From Salinirubrum litoreum (lineage in GTDB: Archaea; Halobacteriota; Halobacteria; Halobacteriales; Haloferacaceae): 64,000 nt of DNA. Below, one piece after another: positions 44,883-54,228 of this stretch (positions within the stretch are counted from its first letter, which is position 1; every line of letters begins with the position of its first letter). Both the position numbers and the translations under genes were made by a program. The stretch is taken from assembly GCF_020567425.1 (NCBI RefSeq), contig NZ_JAJCVJ010000003.1, forward strand, positions 248,001 through 312,000, written 5' to 3'. The notes beneath the pieces were generated by a model. That model had not been told where the DNA came from, did no database searches, and was given only the letters and a program-made list of their open reading frames with translations.

Positions 44883-45386
44883 ATGCAGTCATCCACACCG
44901 CTGTGCCTGTTCACCGGACGCGTCGAGAAGCAGAACGGCGAGTACGTCCTCACGATTCCCGACCAAGAGATCGAACTCGGCACGCTCCAGCGCGGAGACA
45001 CCTACCGGATCGGTGTCCACCCGAGCGAGTCGGTCCCGCCTGCCACCGGTGATCGCCAGCACGAACCGACAGCACGGCGTGTCGAAGAGACCGACGAGGA
45101 TCGGCAGCCCTCGAAGCCCGCCCAGCGCGGTGATACGCCACAGACGGGAGCGAACGCTGGTCGGTCACACTCCCCGACCGAGTCACACTCGGACCAGCCA
45201 CCGGTCACGGAAGGGGAGACACTCGAAGTCGAGATCGAGAGTATGGGCGAGAAGGGCGACGGCCTGGCCAGAGTCGGCCCGGGGTACGTCGTGTTCGTCT
45301 CGGATACCGACGTCGGCCAGCAACCGCTCGTTCGGATCACCGCCGTCCGCGAGAACGTCGCGTTCGCCGAAGTCGTCCACGAGTAG
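44883..45386 (+). CDS. TRAM-domain protein
   Basis: A 167-residue protein with a C-terminal TRAM/OB-fold at about residues 108-166 (GETLEVEIESMGEKGDGLARVG, GYVVFVSDTDVG). A short N-terminal part (GRVEKQNGEYVLTIPDQEIELG) is followed by a 50-residue acidic linker. TRAM proteins bind RNA and act as RNA chaperones in archaea. It has its own TATA box. Confidence 0.9.
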   Translation: MQSSTPLCLFTGRVEKQNGEYVLTIPDQEIELGTLQRGDTYRIGVHPSESVPPATGDRQHEPTARRVEETDEDRQPSKPAQRGDTPQTGANAGRSHSPTESHSDQPPVTEGETLEVEIESMGEKGDGLARVGPGYVVFVSDTDVGQQPLVRITAVRENVAFAEVVHE

Positions 45387-45456
45387 GAGACAGAACTCCC
45401 GTCTACAGAACGACCGAGGCGTCACCAGCGCTTCGGGGTCACGCTCCGAGGCGACG

Positions 45457-46404
45457 CTACTCCTCGCCGAGTTCGTCGCCGAGCGACCCCTCGTACTTCT
45501 CCCGATCCTCGGCAGGCAGATACTGCTCCTCCCACTCGACGACCTCGGGGAAACCGGAGAAGTCGTGGAGACTCCCGAGTGACTGGGCGTCGAAGGCGTC
45601 GTCCACCCCGCGCATCGCCGCACCCGGATCGTCCGCGAACGCCTGCATGTCGGCGTGGACCGACGCGATGGTCGACAACGTCGAGAGGATGGGGAACAAC
45701 ACGAGGTCGAACCCCCACGCGTCGAGATCCTCCATGGCGACGTACGGCGAGGTCCCGAGGTCGCCGACGAAGTTGTAGAGCACGGGCCCGTCCACTTCCC
45801 GGCCGACGCGCTGTAACTCCGCGGGATCGGTCGGCCCCTCCACGAACCCGACGTCCGCACCGGCGTCGAGATAGGCGTTCACTCGGTCGATAGCCTCCGC
45901 GAGTGAGCCGCCACCCGTGCCACGGGCGTCGCTCCGGGCGATGACGACGAACGAATCGTCGCGCTCGTCGCGGACGTCGGCGGCGGCTTCGATCTTGCCG
46001 ACCGCTTCGGCTTTCGGAACGACCTGCCGCCCCTTCGTGTGGCCACAGCGTTTCGGGAAGGTCTGGTCTTCGATGTGGATCGCCCCGACGCCGGCTTTGA
46101 TGTACTCGCGGACGGTCCGGACGACGTTCGTCGCGTTGCCGTAGCCGTTGTCGGCGTCCGCGATGAGCGGGACGCCGATTCGCTCCTGGATGGTGCTCGC
46201 GTTCTCGATCATCTCCGGCATCGTGATGAAGCCGGCGTCGGGGTAGCCGACCTTCGAGAGCGACGTGCCGTATCCGGTCATGTAGATCGCGTCGAAGCCG
46301 ACCGAGTCGGCCACGGCGGCGGTGAGCGGGTCGTGGACGCCGGGGCAGACGAGCAGTTCGTCCTCGGCGAGTCGATCGCGGAGTGTCTCCCCTGTGGTAG
46401 TCAT
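45457..46404 (-). CDS. isocitrate lyase/PEP mutase family enzyme in the hyu operon
   Basis: A 315-residue TIM barrel of the PEP mutase/isocitrate lyase family with ADADNGYGN, IEDQTFPKRCGH and VIARSDARG. The Cys in KRCGH again favours C-C lyase activity. The C-terminal 50 residues (EWEEQYLPAEDREKYEG) are a typical helical extension. It lies 96 bases downstream of the isochorismatase-type gene, on the same strand as hyuA/hyuB. A paralog lies at 24264-25163. Confidence 0.88.
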   Translation of the reverse strand: MTTTGETLRDRLAEDELLVCPGVHDPLTAAVADSVGFDAIYMTGYGTSLSKVGYPDAGFITMPEMIENASTIQERIGVPLIADADNGYGNATNVVRTVREYIKAGVGAIHIEDQTFPKRCGHTKGRQVVPKAEAVGKIEAAADVRDERDDSFVVIARSDARGTGGGSLAEAIDRVNAYLDAGADVGFVEGPTDPAELQRVGREVDGPVLYNFVGDLGTSPYVAMEDLDAWGFDLVLFPILSTLSTIASVHADMQAFADDPGAAMRGVDDAFDAQSLGSLHDFSGFPEVVEWEEQYLPAEDREKYEGSLGDELGEE

Positions 46405-46500
46405 GGTCGGATCAGCCGCCGGGTCGCTAAACGGTCGTCGATTGTCGTGCGTCGCTGGGTGAGACAGGTCGTGTGAGAGTCGGGTGAGTGCATGATCGGA

Positions 46501-47259
46501 TCAGGTGTCGCTGTCGGTCGCGTCGGTCGCATCAGTCGCGTCCGTATCGGATTCGTCCCCCGCAGTCCCGGCGAGGTCCGTCGCGGTCTCGGTGAGGTGA
46601 TCGACGACGTCGTCGGTTCGGACGACGTCGCCGTACTTCGCGTCGATGTCGAAGAGGTTGGCTCGGTGGGGACCCTCGGCCCGGTCGCCGACCGCGTCGG
46701 CCGGAACGATGGTCCGGTAGCCGTGCTGGAGGCTGTCGACCGCCGTCGCGCGGATACAGCCACTCGTCGTCACGCCCGTGATGACGAGCGTATCGACGCG
46801 GTGGGTCGTCAGTTCCGTGGCGAGGTCGGTGCCGAAGAACGCACTCGCGTACTTCTTGAGGATCACGCGCTCGTCGCCGACCGGCGCGATGCGGTCGTCG
46901 ACGGCGACGCGGTCACTCCCGAGGCGGAGTTCGCGCAGAGCCGGGACCTTCTCGACGAATCGACCGGCGTCGCCGTAGGACTCCTCGAACGCGACGGTGG
47001 TGAAGTACCGGGGCAGGTCGTGCTCGCGGAACGCGTCGAGGAGTCGGCGGGTCTGCGCTACGACGTCGCTCACGTCCGCCCCGAGGTCGCTGTCGGGATC
47101 GGTGAAAGCGGTTATGAGGTCGACGACGAGCAGTGCTGGTTGGTCACCGAAGCCGACGCGCTCGCCGAACTCCCGGTCGCCGTAGTGGTCGGCGACGTCG
47201 GTGGAGTCGTTGGAGTCGTCGATGTCGCCGACCTCGTCGAAGTCGTCTGGCCACGTCAT
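46501..47259 (-). CDS. isochorismatase-family cysteine hydrolase (N-carbamoylsarcosine-amidase-like)
   Basis: A 252-residue hydrolase with the Asp-Lys-Cys triad: Asp in LLVVDLITAF, Lys in ILKKYASAF and Cys in TTSGCIRAT. An N-terminal acidic extension and a C-terminal (DAT)n-type repeat, DATDATDATDSDT, flank it. Such enzymes hydrolyse N-carbamoyl amides or isochorismate-like substrates. It starts 36 bases after hyuB, so it could act on the product of the hydantoinase. Confidence 0.87.
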   Translation of the reverse strand: MTWPDDFDEVGDIDDSNDSTDVADHYGDREFGERVGFGDQPALLVVDLITAFTDPDSDLGADVSDVVAQTRRLLDAFREHDLPRYFTTVAFEESYGDAGRFVEKVPALRELRLGSDRVAVDDRIAPVGDERVILKKYASAFFGTDLATELTTHRVDTLVITGVTTSGCIRATAVDSLQHGYRTIVPADAVGDRAEGPHRANLFDIDAKYGDVVRTDDVVDHLTETATDLAGTAGDESDTDATDATDATDSDT

Positions 47260-47295
47260 GTGAGATGGGATGAGGGCAACGAGAAGGGCCGGGAG

Positions 47296-49149
47296 TCAGT
47301 TCCCCCGACTGTCGAACTCGCGGCGTTCGGCCGCGATCTGTGCTTCGAGGGCCTCGTCGTCCGGAAGCGGCCCGTAGTCGAACTCGGCGAGTTCGTCTCG
47401 CGTCTCGCGGATCTCCGCGCGCCGAGCCTCGGTCGCTTCCTCGTCCACACTACCGTCCGCGAGGACGACGCCGTACTCCTCGTCGGCGGCCGACTCGGAG
47501 ACGAGTCCACGACGCACTTCGACCGCGACCTGCTCCGGATCGCGTTCGAGTGGGTCGCCGAGTCCGCCGCCGCCGGCGGTGCTGAAGACGAGTTTGTCGC
47601 CCGCCGCGACCGGGACGTTCTCGACTTTCGAGGGCAGATCCTCCTCGGTGCCGTCGGTCCGGAGCAGTCGCTTCTCGCTCGGCTGGGCGTATTTCCCGCC
47701 GTCGACGCCCCACGGGTAGGTGTGCGCGCGGTCGTCCTGGAAGGTGATCGCGCCGTCCTCCTCGAAGGTGTAGAGCTTCGTGATGCCGTGGCCGCCACGG
47801 AACGTCCCCGCCCCGCCCGTGTCGGCTCGCGTGCTGTACTCGTCGATGCTCAGCGGGTAGTACGCCTCCTGGTACTCGGCCGGGACCGTCCGGAACAGCG
47901 GCCACCACGAGTGGCCGTCGAGACCGTCGCCGCCGGGCCGGGCCGGAATCCCCCCGTAGAGGATCTCCAGCATCTGGAAGTCGTTCCCCTCCGAGTCGGT
48001 GCCGGCGTACACCAGATTGGGCGAGGTGCCGTAGCTCCCGGCGACCGAGAAGCCGTCGATGAGCTTCGAGAACGTCGCCTGCAGGACGTCGAACTGGCGG
48101 GCCATCATCGGCAGGCGGTTGCCGAGTGCGGCCGGGTACTCCGGTTGGACGACCGACCCCTCAGGGAGCGTGACCTCGAACAGGTCGTAGTAGCCGTCGT
48201 TGAACGTGAGGAGCGGGTCGAACGCCATGATGAGGAAGACGCCGGTGAACATCTTGAACATCTTCTCGTTCAGGAGGAAGTTCACCGTCCCCGGCACCTG
48301 CGCGTCTGTGCCCGTCCAGTCGAGGTACACAGTCTCGCCCTCGCGGTAAATCTCGAGGTGGAGTTTGATCGGGCCGTTGCCCATGCCGTCGTCGTCGACG
48401 TAGTCCTCGAAGGTGTAGCGTTCGCCCTCGGGGACGAACTCGTGGATGAGGTCGATCATCCCGTCCCGCGTCCGGTCGAGGATGGCGTCACACGCCTCGA
48501 CGTAGGTCTCCTTGCCGAAGCGATCACAGAGTTCCTGCACGCGTTTCTCGGCCGTCTTCGTGCCGGCGGCGAGTGCCTTGATGTCCGCTTCGGCGTGTTC
48601 CGGCAGGCGCGTGTTGTGCGCGAACGTCTGGAGGAGTTCGCTGTCGAACGCGCCTTCCTTGTAGAGTTTGACCGGCGGCAGGCGCATCCCCTCCTCGAAG
48701 ATGGTCCGTGCCTGCACGGGCATACTGCCGGGGGTCTTCCCGCCGACGTCCATCAGGTTCCCCCACTGACTGGAGAAGCCGACGAGGTCGTCGTCGTAGA
48801 AGATGGGTCGCAAGAGGAGCATGTCCGGCGTGTGTGACACCGCGCCGGCACACATGTACGGGTCGTTCGTCGCGATGACGTCACCGTCTTCGAGGTCCTC
48901 GATCTCGAACGGGGAGTTCTCGATGATGGTGTCGATCGCCGACCCGAACTGGCCCATCACCATCCGGCCCTGCGCGTCGGCGATGAGCGGGAACTGGTCG
49001 GACTGTTCGCGGATGACCGGGCTGATGGCCGTCGTCTCGACGACGCGGTCCATCTCCTCGCGGGTGTTCGCCAGCGTGCTCTCGACGATGTCGAGGGTCG
49101 TCCGGTCGATGTCGTGCTCGCCGACGAAGTCGGGCGTCTCACTGCTCAT
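47296..49149 (-). CDS. hyuB: hydantoinase/oxoprolinase family, subunit B
   Basis: A 617-residue HyuB-type subunit. Typical segments are GDVIATNDPYMCAGAVSHTPDM, PVQARTIFEEG and GPIKLHLEIY, with GGAGTFRGGHGI and AGGGGLGDPLERDPEQVA near the end. With HyuA it forms the catalytic complex that hydrolyses hydantoins, oxoproline or related cyclic amides with ATP. The overlap of four bases with hyuA supports co-translation. The exact substrate cannot be told. Confidence 0.92.
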   Translation of the reverse strand: MSSETPDFVGEHDIDRTTLDIVESTLANTREEMDRVVETTAISPVIREQSDQFPLIADAQGRMVMGQFGSAIDTIIENSPFEIEDLEDGDVIATNDPYMCAGAVSHTPDMLLLRPIFYDDDLVGFSSQWGNLMDVGGKTPGSMPVQARTIFEEGMRLPPVKLYKEGAFDSELLQTFAHNTRLPEHAEADIKALAAGTKTAEKRVQELCDRFGKETYVEACDAILDRTRDGMIDLIHEFVPEGERYTFEDYVDDDGMGNGPIKLHLEIYREGETVYLDWTGTDAQVPGTVNFLLNEKMFKMFTGVFLIMAFDPLLTFNDGYYDLFEVTLPEGSVVQPEYPAALGNRLPMMARQFDVLQATFSKLIDGFSVAGSYGTSPNLVYAGTDSEGNDFQMLEILYGGIPARPGGDGLDGHSWWPLFRTVPAEYQEAYYPLSIDEYSTRADTGGAGTFRGGHGITKLYTFEEDGAITFQDDRAHTYPWGVDGGKYAQPSEKRLLRTDGTEEDLPSKVENVPVAAGDKLVFSTAGGGGLGDPLERDPEQVAVEVRRGLVSESAADEEYGVVLADGSVDEEATEARRAEIRETRDELAEFDYGPLPDDEALEAQIAAERREFDSRGN

Positions 49150-51209
49150 CGGTCGTCACCTCGGGTGATCTCCAGGTTGCCGTACGGATCGACCGTCGCC
49201 GTGTAGGCCGGCTGCACGACGACCGTCGAGTCGTTCTCGACGACGATCGCCGGGCCGGTGATCTCGTTGCCTGCCACCAGTTCGGTTCGGTCGTAGATCG
49301 GCGTCTCGTGATAGCTCCCATCGAAGTACACCTCGTTCGTCGCCACCTGCGCGCCGCTCGGATCGCTGTCGCCCGGTTCGCTCGCCTCGATGGAGACGCC
49401 CTCGATCTCGCCCTTGCCGATGACGCGGATGGTGGCGATCTCCAGCGGGGCGTCGAGCGAGAAGCCGAACTGCTGGTCGTGTCTGGCCTCGAAGTCGTCT
49501 TTGATCTCGGCGAGTCCGCCGTCGCGCCGTAGGTTGTCGACGTCCACCGGGATCGACATCTGGATGTCCTGGCGGAAGTAGCGACAGTCGGCGTAGTACT
49601 CGAAGCGGTGGTCGTCTGCGGCGACGCCTTCGGAGTCGAGCCAGTCTGCCGCGTCCGCTTGGAGTGTTCGGAACTCTGCCTCGACGTCCGTGCCGTCGAC
49701 GTCTTCGTCCGTCTCGAGGTAGGTCTCGGAGAACTCGTTTTGCACGTCTGAGGTGAGGAAACCGAACGCGGACATGACGCCCGGTCCCGGTGGCACGATC
49801 AGCGGGTCTGCACCCATCACGTCCACGAGGGCGTTCGCGTGCATCGGGCCAGCGCCGCCGAAGGCGACGAGTCCGAAGTCGCGGGGGTCGTAGCCGCGTT
49901 CGACCGAGACGACCCTGAGCGCGCCGTACATGTTCTCGTTGACGATGTCGAGGATCGCCTGTGCGGCCTCCTCGATGGAACTGTCCCGTTGCTCGGCGAT
50001 GCCGGCGACCGCCTCGCGGGCCGCCTCGTGGTCGAGATCCATCTTCCCGCCGAGTTGGACCATCGGCGGGATGCGACCGAGCACGACGTTCGCGTCCGTG
50101 ACGGTCGGTTCCTCGCCACCCTGGCCGTAGCAGGCCGGGCCGGGGTCCGCACCGGCGCTCTCGGGGCCGACCTGTAAGGCACCGCTGAGTTGGACGCGGG
50201 CGATGGAGCCACCGCCTGCACCGACCGTGTTCACGTCGACCGACCGGGACTTGAACTCCCGATAGCCGACCTTCGTCTGTCGGGTGGTCCCCGGTGTGCC
50301 ACCTTCGACCAGCGAGACGTCCGTCGACGTGCCGCCCATGTCGAGGGTCAGCACGTCGGGAACGCCTTTTTTCGCGGCGATCGTCGCCGCGCCGACGACG
50401 CCACCGCTCGGGCCGGAGAGTGCGAGTTCGACCGGTCGACGTTTCGCAGCCGTCGAACTCATCAGTCCGCCGTCCGACCGGACGACGTTCATCGTCGCGG
50501 TCGACCCCGCCTCCTCGAGCGACACGTCGAGGTCGTCGAGATACTGGATGACCTGCGGCCGGGCGTAGTCGTTGATGACCGTCGTCAGGGTCCGCTCGTA
50601 CTCGCCGTACTCCGGGACGATCTCCGAGGAGATCGACACCGGGAGGTCGGGCGCTTCGGCTTCGATGATCTCGCGGACGCGCTCTTCGTGTGCCGAGTCG
50701 AGATACGAGTTGAGCAGTGCGACCGTGACGGCCTCGACGCCGGACGCGTGCAGTTCCTGTACGGCAGATCGGACCGCAGATTCGTCGAGTGGCTCGGTCT
50801 CCTCGCCTGCCGGCGAGTTGATCTTCCCTGCCACGCCGCGCGTGTCGACGAGATCAGCGAGGGGGTCGGGCTTCTCCATCCCGATCCACCCGTACAGCGG
50901 GCCGGGCGTCCAGGCACGTGCCAGGTGGAGGATGTCCTCGTGGCCGGCACTCGTGATGAGACCCACCCGAGAGCCGGTCTCCTCGAGCAACATGTTCGTC
51001 ACGACCGTCGTGCCGTGAAACAGCAAGTCGAGTTCGCCGACCGACGTGTCGGCTTTCGTCGTCGCCTCTTCGATACCTCGCAGGACGCCCTCCGATGGAT
51101 TCGCGGGCGTCGAGAGGACCTTGTCGATCGTGAGTTCGTGTGTCTCCTCGTCGAACACGATCACGTCGGTGAAGGTCCCGCCGACGTCCACACCCAAGTT
51201 GTATGTCAT
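49146..51209 (-). CDS. hyuA: hydantoinase/oxoprolinase family, subunit A (ATP-binding)
   Basis: A 687-residue HyuA-type subunit with the actin-like ATPase start GVDVGGTFTDVIVFDE, VTNMLLEETGSRVGLITSAG, LALSGPSGGVVGA, DMGGTSTDVSL and GADPGPACYG. These motifs bind and use ATP; the subunit works with HyuB. It is the first gene of the operon hyuA-hyuB-isochorismatase-PEP mutase family. A TATA box lies about 70 bases upstream, with a perfect palindrome just inside it. Confidence 0.93.
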   Translation of the reverse strand: MTYNLGVDVGGTFTDVIVFDEETHELTIDKVLSTPANPSEGVLRGIEEATTKADTSVGELDLLFHGTTVVTNMLLEETGSRVGLITSAGHEDILHLARAWTPGPLYGWIGMEKPDPLADLVDTRGVAGKINSPAGEETEPLDESAVRSAVQELHASGVEAVTVALLNSYLDSAHEERVREIIEAEAPDLPVSISSEIVPEYGEYERTLTTVINDYARPQVIQYLDDLDVSLEEAGSTATMNVVRSDGGLMSSTAAKRRPVELALSGPSGGVVGAATIAAKKGVPDVLTLDMGGTSTDVSLVEGGTPGTTRQTKVGYREFKSRSVDVNTVGAGGGSIARVQLSGALQVGPESAGADPGPACYGQGGEEPTVTDANVVLGRIPPMVQLGGKMDLDHEAAREAVAGIAEQRDSSIEEAAQAILDIVNENMYGALRVVSVERGYDPRDFGLVAFGGAGPMHANALVDVMGADPLIVPPGPGVMSAFGFLTSDVQNEFSETYLETDEDVDGTDVEAEFRTLQADAADWLDSEGVAADDHRFEYYADCRYFRQDIQMSIPVDVDNLRRDGGLAEIKDDFEARHDQQFGFSLDAPLEIATIRVIGKGEIEGVSIEASEPGDSDPSGAQVATNEVYFDGSYHETPIYDRTELVAGNEITGPAIVVENDSTVVVQPAYTATVDPYGNLEITRGDDR

Positions 51210-51258
51210 GTGTTACCGCGTGAGTTGGCAGTCTCGGTATCGGGGGGTAAGCATTCTC

Positions 51259-51272
51259 CCAACAGCTGTTGG
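51259..51272. promoter_or_regulatory. 14-base perfect palindrome, candidate hyu operator
   Basis: ccaacagctgttgg is perfectly self-complementary. It lies between the hyuA TATA box (51276-51285) and the predicted start of transcription, where a bound dimer would block the polymerase. The divergent Bat-type regulator 85 bases away is the obvious candidate to bind it. Confidence 0.6.
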
Positions 51273-51275
51273 TGG

Positions 51276-51285
51276 TTTTTATACT
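51276..51285 (-). promoter_or_regulatory. TATA box of the hyu operon
   Basis: The block reads AGTATAAAAA on the minus strand. It lies about 70 bases before the hyuA ATG, so the mRNA has a leader of roughly 45 bases containing the 14-base palindrome at its upstream edge. Confidence 0.55.
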
Positions 51286-51327
51286 GCCACCTCGGCGCTG
51301 ACACCCGCACATAGCTTTTTGTGCCGG

Positions 51328-51349
51328 TCTCGCCCATACGGGGGCGAGA
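51328..51349. promoter_or_regulatory. inverted repeat in the leader of the Bat-type regulator gene
   Basis: Arms tctcgccc and gggcgaga (8 bases, perfect) surround a 6-base loop, ending 6 bases before the ATG at 51356. A TATA-like agcttttt box lies at 51313-51320. It could be an autoregulatory operator or an RNA hairpin hiding the start. Confidence 0.5.
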
Positions 51350-51355
51350 ACGAGG

Positions 51356-52033
51356 ATGTTCACTGCCACGATCCACTTCAACCAGCACCGGGAGTGCATC
51401 CTCAGAGACCTCACGGCCGACGTCGACGGGCCCGTGCCGATCGAGATCGAGGAGGTCCGAAACGGCTCCGTGACGTTCGTCCTCCGGGCCGGCGAGCACG
51501 CCGATGCGTTCCAGACGGCTCTCGAAGCCGCCGAGCACGTCGAGTACGTCGCCCGACTCGACGACGTGAACCTGCTCGTCACCAAGCCCTCGTGTGGTGC
51601 CTACTCGGCCATCTACCGGAACCACGGGACGCTCCGCCGCTCGAACACGGTTCGCGGTCGTCACCGCGAGTACAACGTCCTCGTCTTTCGCCGCGACGAC
51701 CTGAAGGCCATCATCGACGACCTCGAAGGGTTCGGCACCGTCACACTCGGGAAACTGGAGACGTTCACCGAGACGACCGAGTCGCCGCTCACCGACCGCC
51801 AGCGAGAGGTGGTCGTCGAGGCGCTGGCACGCGGCTACTACGAGTGGCCGCGACGGATCAACAACGAGGACCTCGCCGAGGAACTGGGGATCAGTCGGGC
51901 GACGCTCCACGAACACCTCCGACGGGCCGAGAAGAAACTGCTGACGATGGGGTTGACCGACGAGTCACCACTGCCGGCTCAGACGCGTCCCGACTTGGGG
52001 GTGTCACACCTGCCCGATGGCGGTCCCGGCTGA
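51356..52033 (+). CDS. Bat-type HTH regulator, divergent from hyuA
   Basis: A 225-residue regulator. Residues 1-155 form a sensor-like region. The C-terminal HTH_10 has LTDRQREVVVEALARGYYEWPRR followed by LAEELGISRATLHEHLRRAEKK. The gene is divergent from the hyu operon, and shared intergenic DNA with two dyads suggests that it controls both. It resembles the regulator at 7886 in domain plan but not closely in sequence. Confidence 0.88.
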   Translation: MFTATIHFNQHRECILRDLTADVDGPVPIEIEEVRNGSVTFVLRAGEHADAFQTALEAAEHVEYVARLDDVNLLVTKPSCGAYSAIYRNHGTLRRSNTVRGRHREYNVLVFRRDDLKAIIDDLEGFGTVTLGKLETFTETTESPLTDRQREVVVEALARGYYEWPRRINNEDLAEELGISRATLHEHLRRAEKKLLTMGLTDESPLPAQTRPDLGVSHLPDGGPG

Positions 52034-52240
52034 TCGTCGGGACTGGTTGCCCAATCGCGATTCGCGGGTGAGACTGGGCTGTAAGGACGACAGTCGCCCG
52101 TTCGTCAGCACCGGCGTCTCGAAGAGTCGGTCTCACGAGGGGAACGGGCTATCCGGTGCCGACCACGACCTGTCGTCTCGTCTCATCTCGTCTCCGGTAG
52201 GCAGTACGTGCTTAATACCTGAAGATGCGATTCTGGGTGC

Positions 52241-53068
52241 ATGAGCCGAGCAGACGCCGAATCGACGGGGGGAGCCGGGACCGATCACGCGGACACGTTC
52301 AGACGTCGGTCCTTCCTCGCCGGGGTCGGCGTCGCCGGAGCGAGCCTGCTCGCCGGCTGTACGTTCAACGTCGACAGCGACAGCGTCTCCCTGTCCGACG
52401 GCAACTCCTCTGTCGCCTGCGTCCGAGACGGGAACAGCCTCACCTGCGAGACCGACGAGGCGAGGCCCGCGACCACGACGCCGGAGTTGGAGGTCGCACC
52501 GATCGAGGACCCCGAACTCGCCCCCGTCGATCAGGACTTCGAGGTCATCACGCCCGAGCCAGCGACGCCGACGGCCACCCCGGAGCCACGAGCCACCAGA
52601 TACCGCATCTACGACGTCACCATCGTCGTCGACGAGGCCAGCGACGGGAGCGGGCCGTTCGCGGACGACGAACTCGAACTGGTCGGGTGGGTGTTCGCGC
52701 GGGGGTACGACGCCCGGAGCGGTCGCTGGATCCGCGCCGAGGGTGCAGACGAGTACAACCAGATCGGGACGCTCGCCCCTCGGCGGAGTTCGCTCCCGAT
52801 GCGTGCGGGCGAACGGCGACGATTGAACGTCGACACGGTGGTCGAGTTCCCGGCCGGCGAACCGCTCGATGCACGGTCGTTCATCTCCGTCGGTGCGACG
52901 TTGCTGGAGGACGACGACGGGTTCAACAACTCGGATCAGTTGGGCTCCTACGGGGACGGCTACGAGTACCGGTGGCGGCCAGCAGACGGTGGTCCCGGTG
53001 GGGAGGTTCTCTATCGGGAGGGCGACAGTCAGGTCCGACTCCTGTTCCGGGCCGAACAGGTGGCCTGA
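52241..53068 (+). CDS. haloarchaeal Tat lipoprotein
   Basis: A 275-residue lipoprotein with Tat signal FRRRSFLAG and lipobox LAGC. The mature part opens with a Ser/Asp-rich segment and a Thr/Pro/Glu linker (about residues 80-115), then a beta-rich domain of about 150 residues (RYRIYDVTIVVDE). No enzyme motif is visible. A TATA-like cttaatacc lies about 25-30 bases before the ATG. It is probably a surface protein; the function is unknown. Confidence 0.82.
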   Translation: MSRADAESTGGAGTDHADTFRRRSFLAGVGVAGASLLAGCTFNVDSDSVSLSDGNSSVACVRDGNSLTCETDEARPATTTPELEVAPIEDPELAPVDQDFEVITPEPATPTATPEPRATRYRIYDVTIVVDEASDGSGPFADDELELVGWVFARGYDARSGRWIRAEGADEYNQIGTLAPRRSSLPMRAGERRRLNVDTVVEFPAGEPLDARSFISVGATLLEDDDGFNNSDQLGSYGDGYEYRWRPADGGPGGEVLYREGDSQVRLLFRAEQVA

Positions 53069-53356
53069 GCGGAGCGTCGAGTCTGCGCCTGACCGTCTCG
53101 CTACCGACAGTCTCAGCATCGACGAGTGGTATCCCGAGTCAGACGGAATAGTCGGTGTCGGACCTCCTCGATCACGTGAGCGAGGGCCCGGTGTCCACTT
53201 ACTCTCGATCTGCTCCGGAGAGGATCGACCTTCGGAATCCGCGTCGTCGGAGGTGTCCACAGTCCGACCTCGACGCCGTCGCCACAGCGTGCGGCCAAGG
53301 TCGGTCAGAGCAGTCCGACAGAAGACCCATTGTCCGTCGGTTCGGGGTCGTAGAAC
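53069..53356. other. intergenic, nothing recognisable
   Basis: No convincing gene, repeat or RNA is visible. Open frames here are shadow-like (Arg/Ser/Pro-rich). The next gene begins with a GTG. Confidence 0.4.
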
Positions 53357-54076
53357 GTGCCCCCGCAGACGCCCCTCCTCCGACCTGGGAGATACTTCCG
53401 AGAGCGCGAGTTGCACCCCGGTCGCGTGTTCCTCGCCGTCTGTCTCGTCCTGTTCGGCGCGCTCGGACTGGTCTACGGCGTCGGCCACGTCCTCGCGTCT
53501 CACGTCGACGGAACGGTGCTGGTGGACAACCCGGAACGTCCGCCGGAGACGTTCTGTGAGGGGACCGTGGACCCACCGGGTTTCGACGACGACGCGTGTG
53601 ACGCCCCACAACAGGTCGAACGGAACGTCGACCGGATCATCGAGCGGGCGATCGGAGAGATCGCCGGCATCGTGTTCGTCGGGATGGCTCTCGTCGTCGT
53701 CGGTCTCACGCTCGTCGTTCACACGGGGTCGTGGCTCGCAGGCGGATCGAACGGTCTCGGTGCGTCGTTCGCGGTCACCGTCTGGGGGCTGACCCCGATC
53801 GTGTTGACCGTCCCCGTCTCACTGGTCGCGCTGTCGATAGTGCTCGATCCCGTGACCGTCTCCACGGCGAGCGAACCGACCAGCGTGTTCGCCAAGATGG
53901 AGGCGCAGATCCGCTCGTTCGGCTGGATCGGGACGGTCTCCTCGGTCGTGAGCGGACTGTGGAGCGCGGTCATCTGGAAGTTCGGTCTCGAGCATCGACG
54001 TGACCTGACCGGGGCTGAGGCGACGACCGTCGCGGGGGCCACGGCACTTTTGCTGGTCCTCGGCGGGGCGATCTGA
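53357..54076 (+). CDS. multi-pass membrane protein (YIP1-like)
   Basis: A 239-residue membrane protein with about five hydrophobic segments at residues 24-47, 100-124, 138-163, 185-205 and 222-238. The N-terminal PGRYFRERELHPGRVFLAVCLVLFG motif is typical of haloarchaeal YIP1-family proteins, where RYF starts the domain. Two cysteines lie in the outer loop (ETFCEG, DDDACDA). GTG is used as start, since the reading cannot extend usefully. The function is unknown. Confidence 0.7.
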   Translation: MPPQTPLLRPGRYFRERELHPGRVFLAVCLVLFGALGLVYGVGHVLASHVDGTVLVDNPERPPETFCEGTVDPPGFDDDACDAPQQVERNVDRIIERAIGEIAGIVFVGMALVVVGLTLVVHTGSWLAGGSNGLGASFAVTVWGLTPIVLTVPVSLVALSIVLDPVTVSTASEPTSVFAKMEAQIRSFGWIGTVSSVVSGLWSAVIWKFGLEHRRDLTGAEATTVAGATALLLVLGGAI

Positions 54077-54228
54077 TCGCTGCACGCACCGCCCGTCCAT
54101 CGATCTCACAGTGTCCGCCAGGTGTGCAGTGAGGTGGCCACGACCGTCACAGGTCTCCGTCCGGGAACACCGGGTCACCGATCGGGCTGTCCGGGAGCAC
54201 AAGTTACTTCTACTGTTGCTCACTCGAT

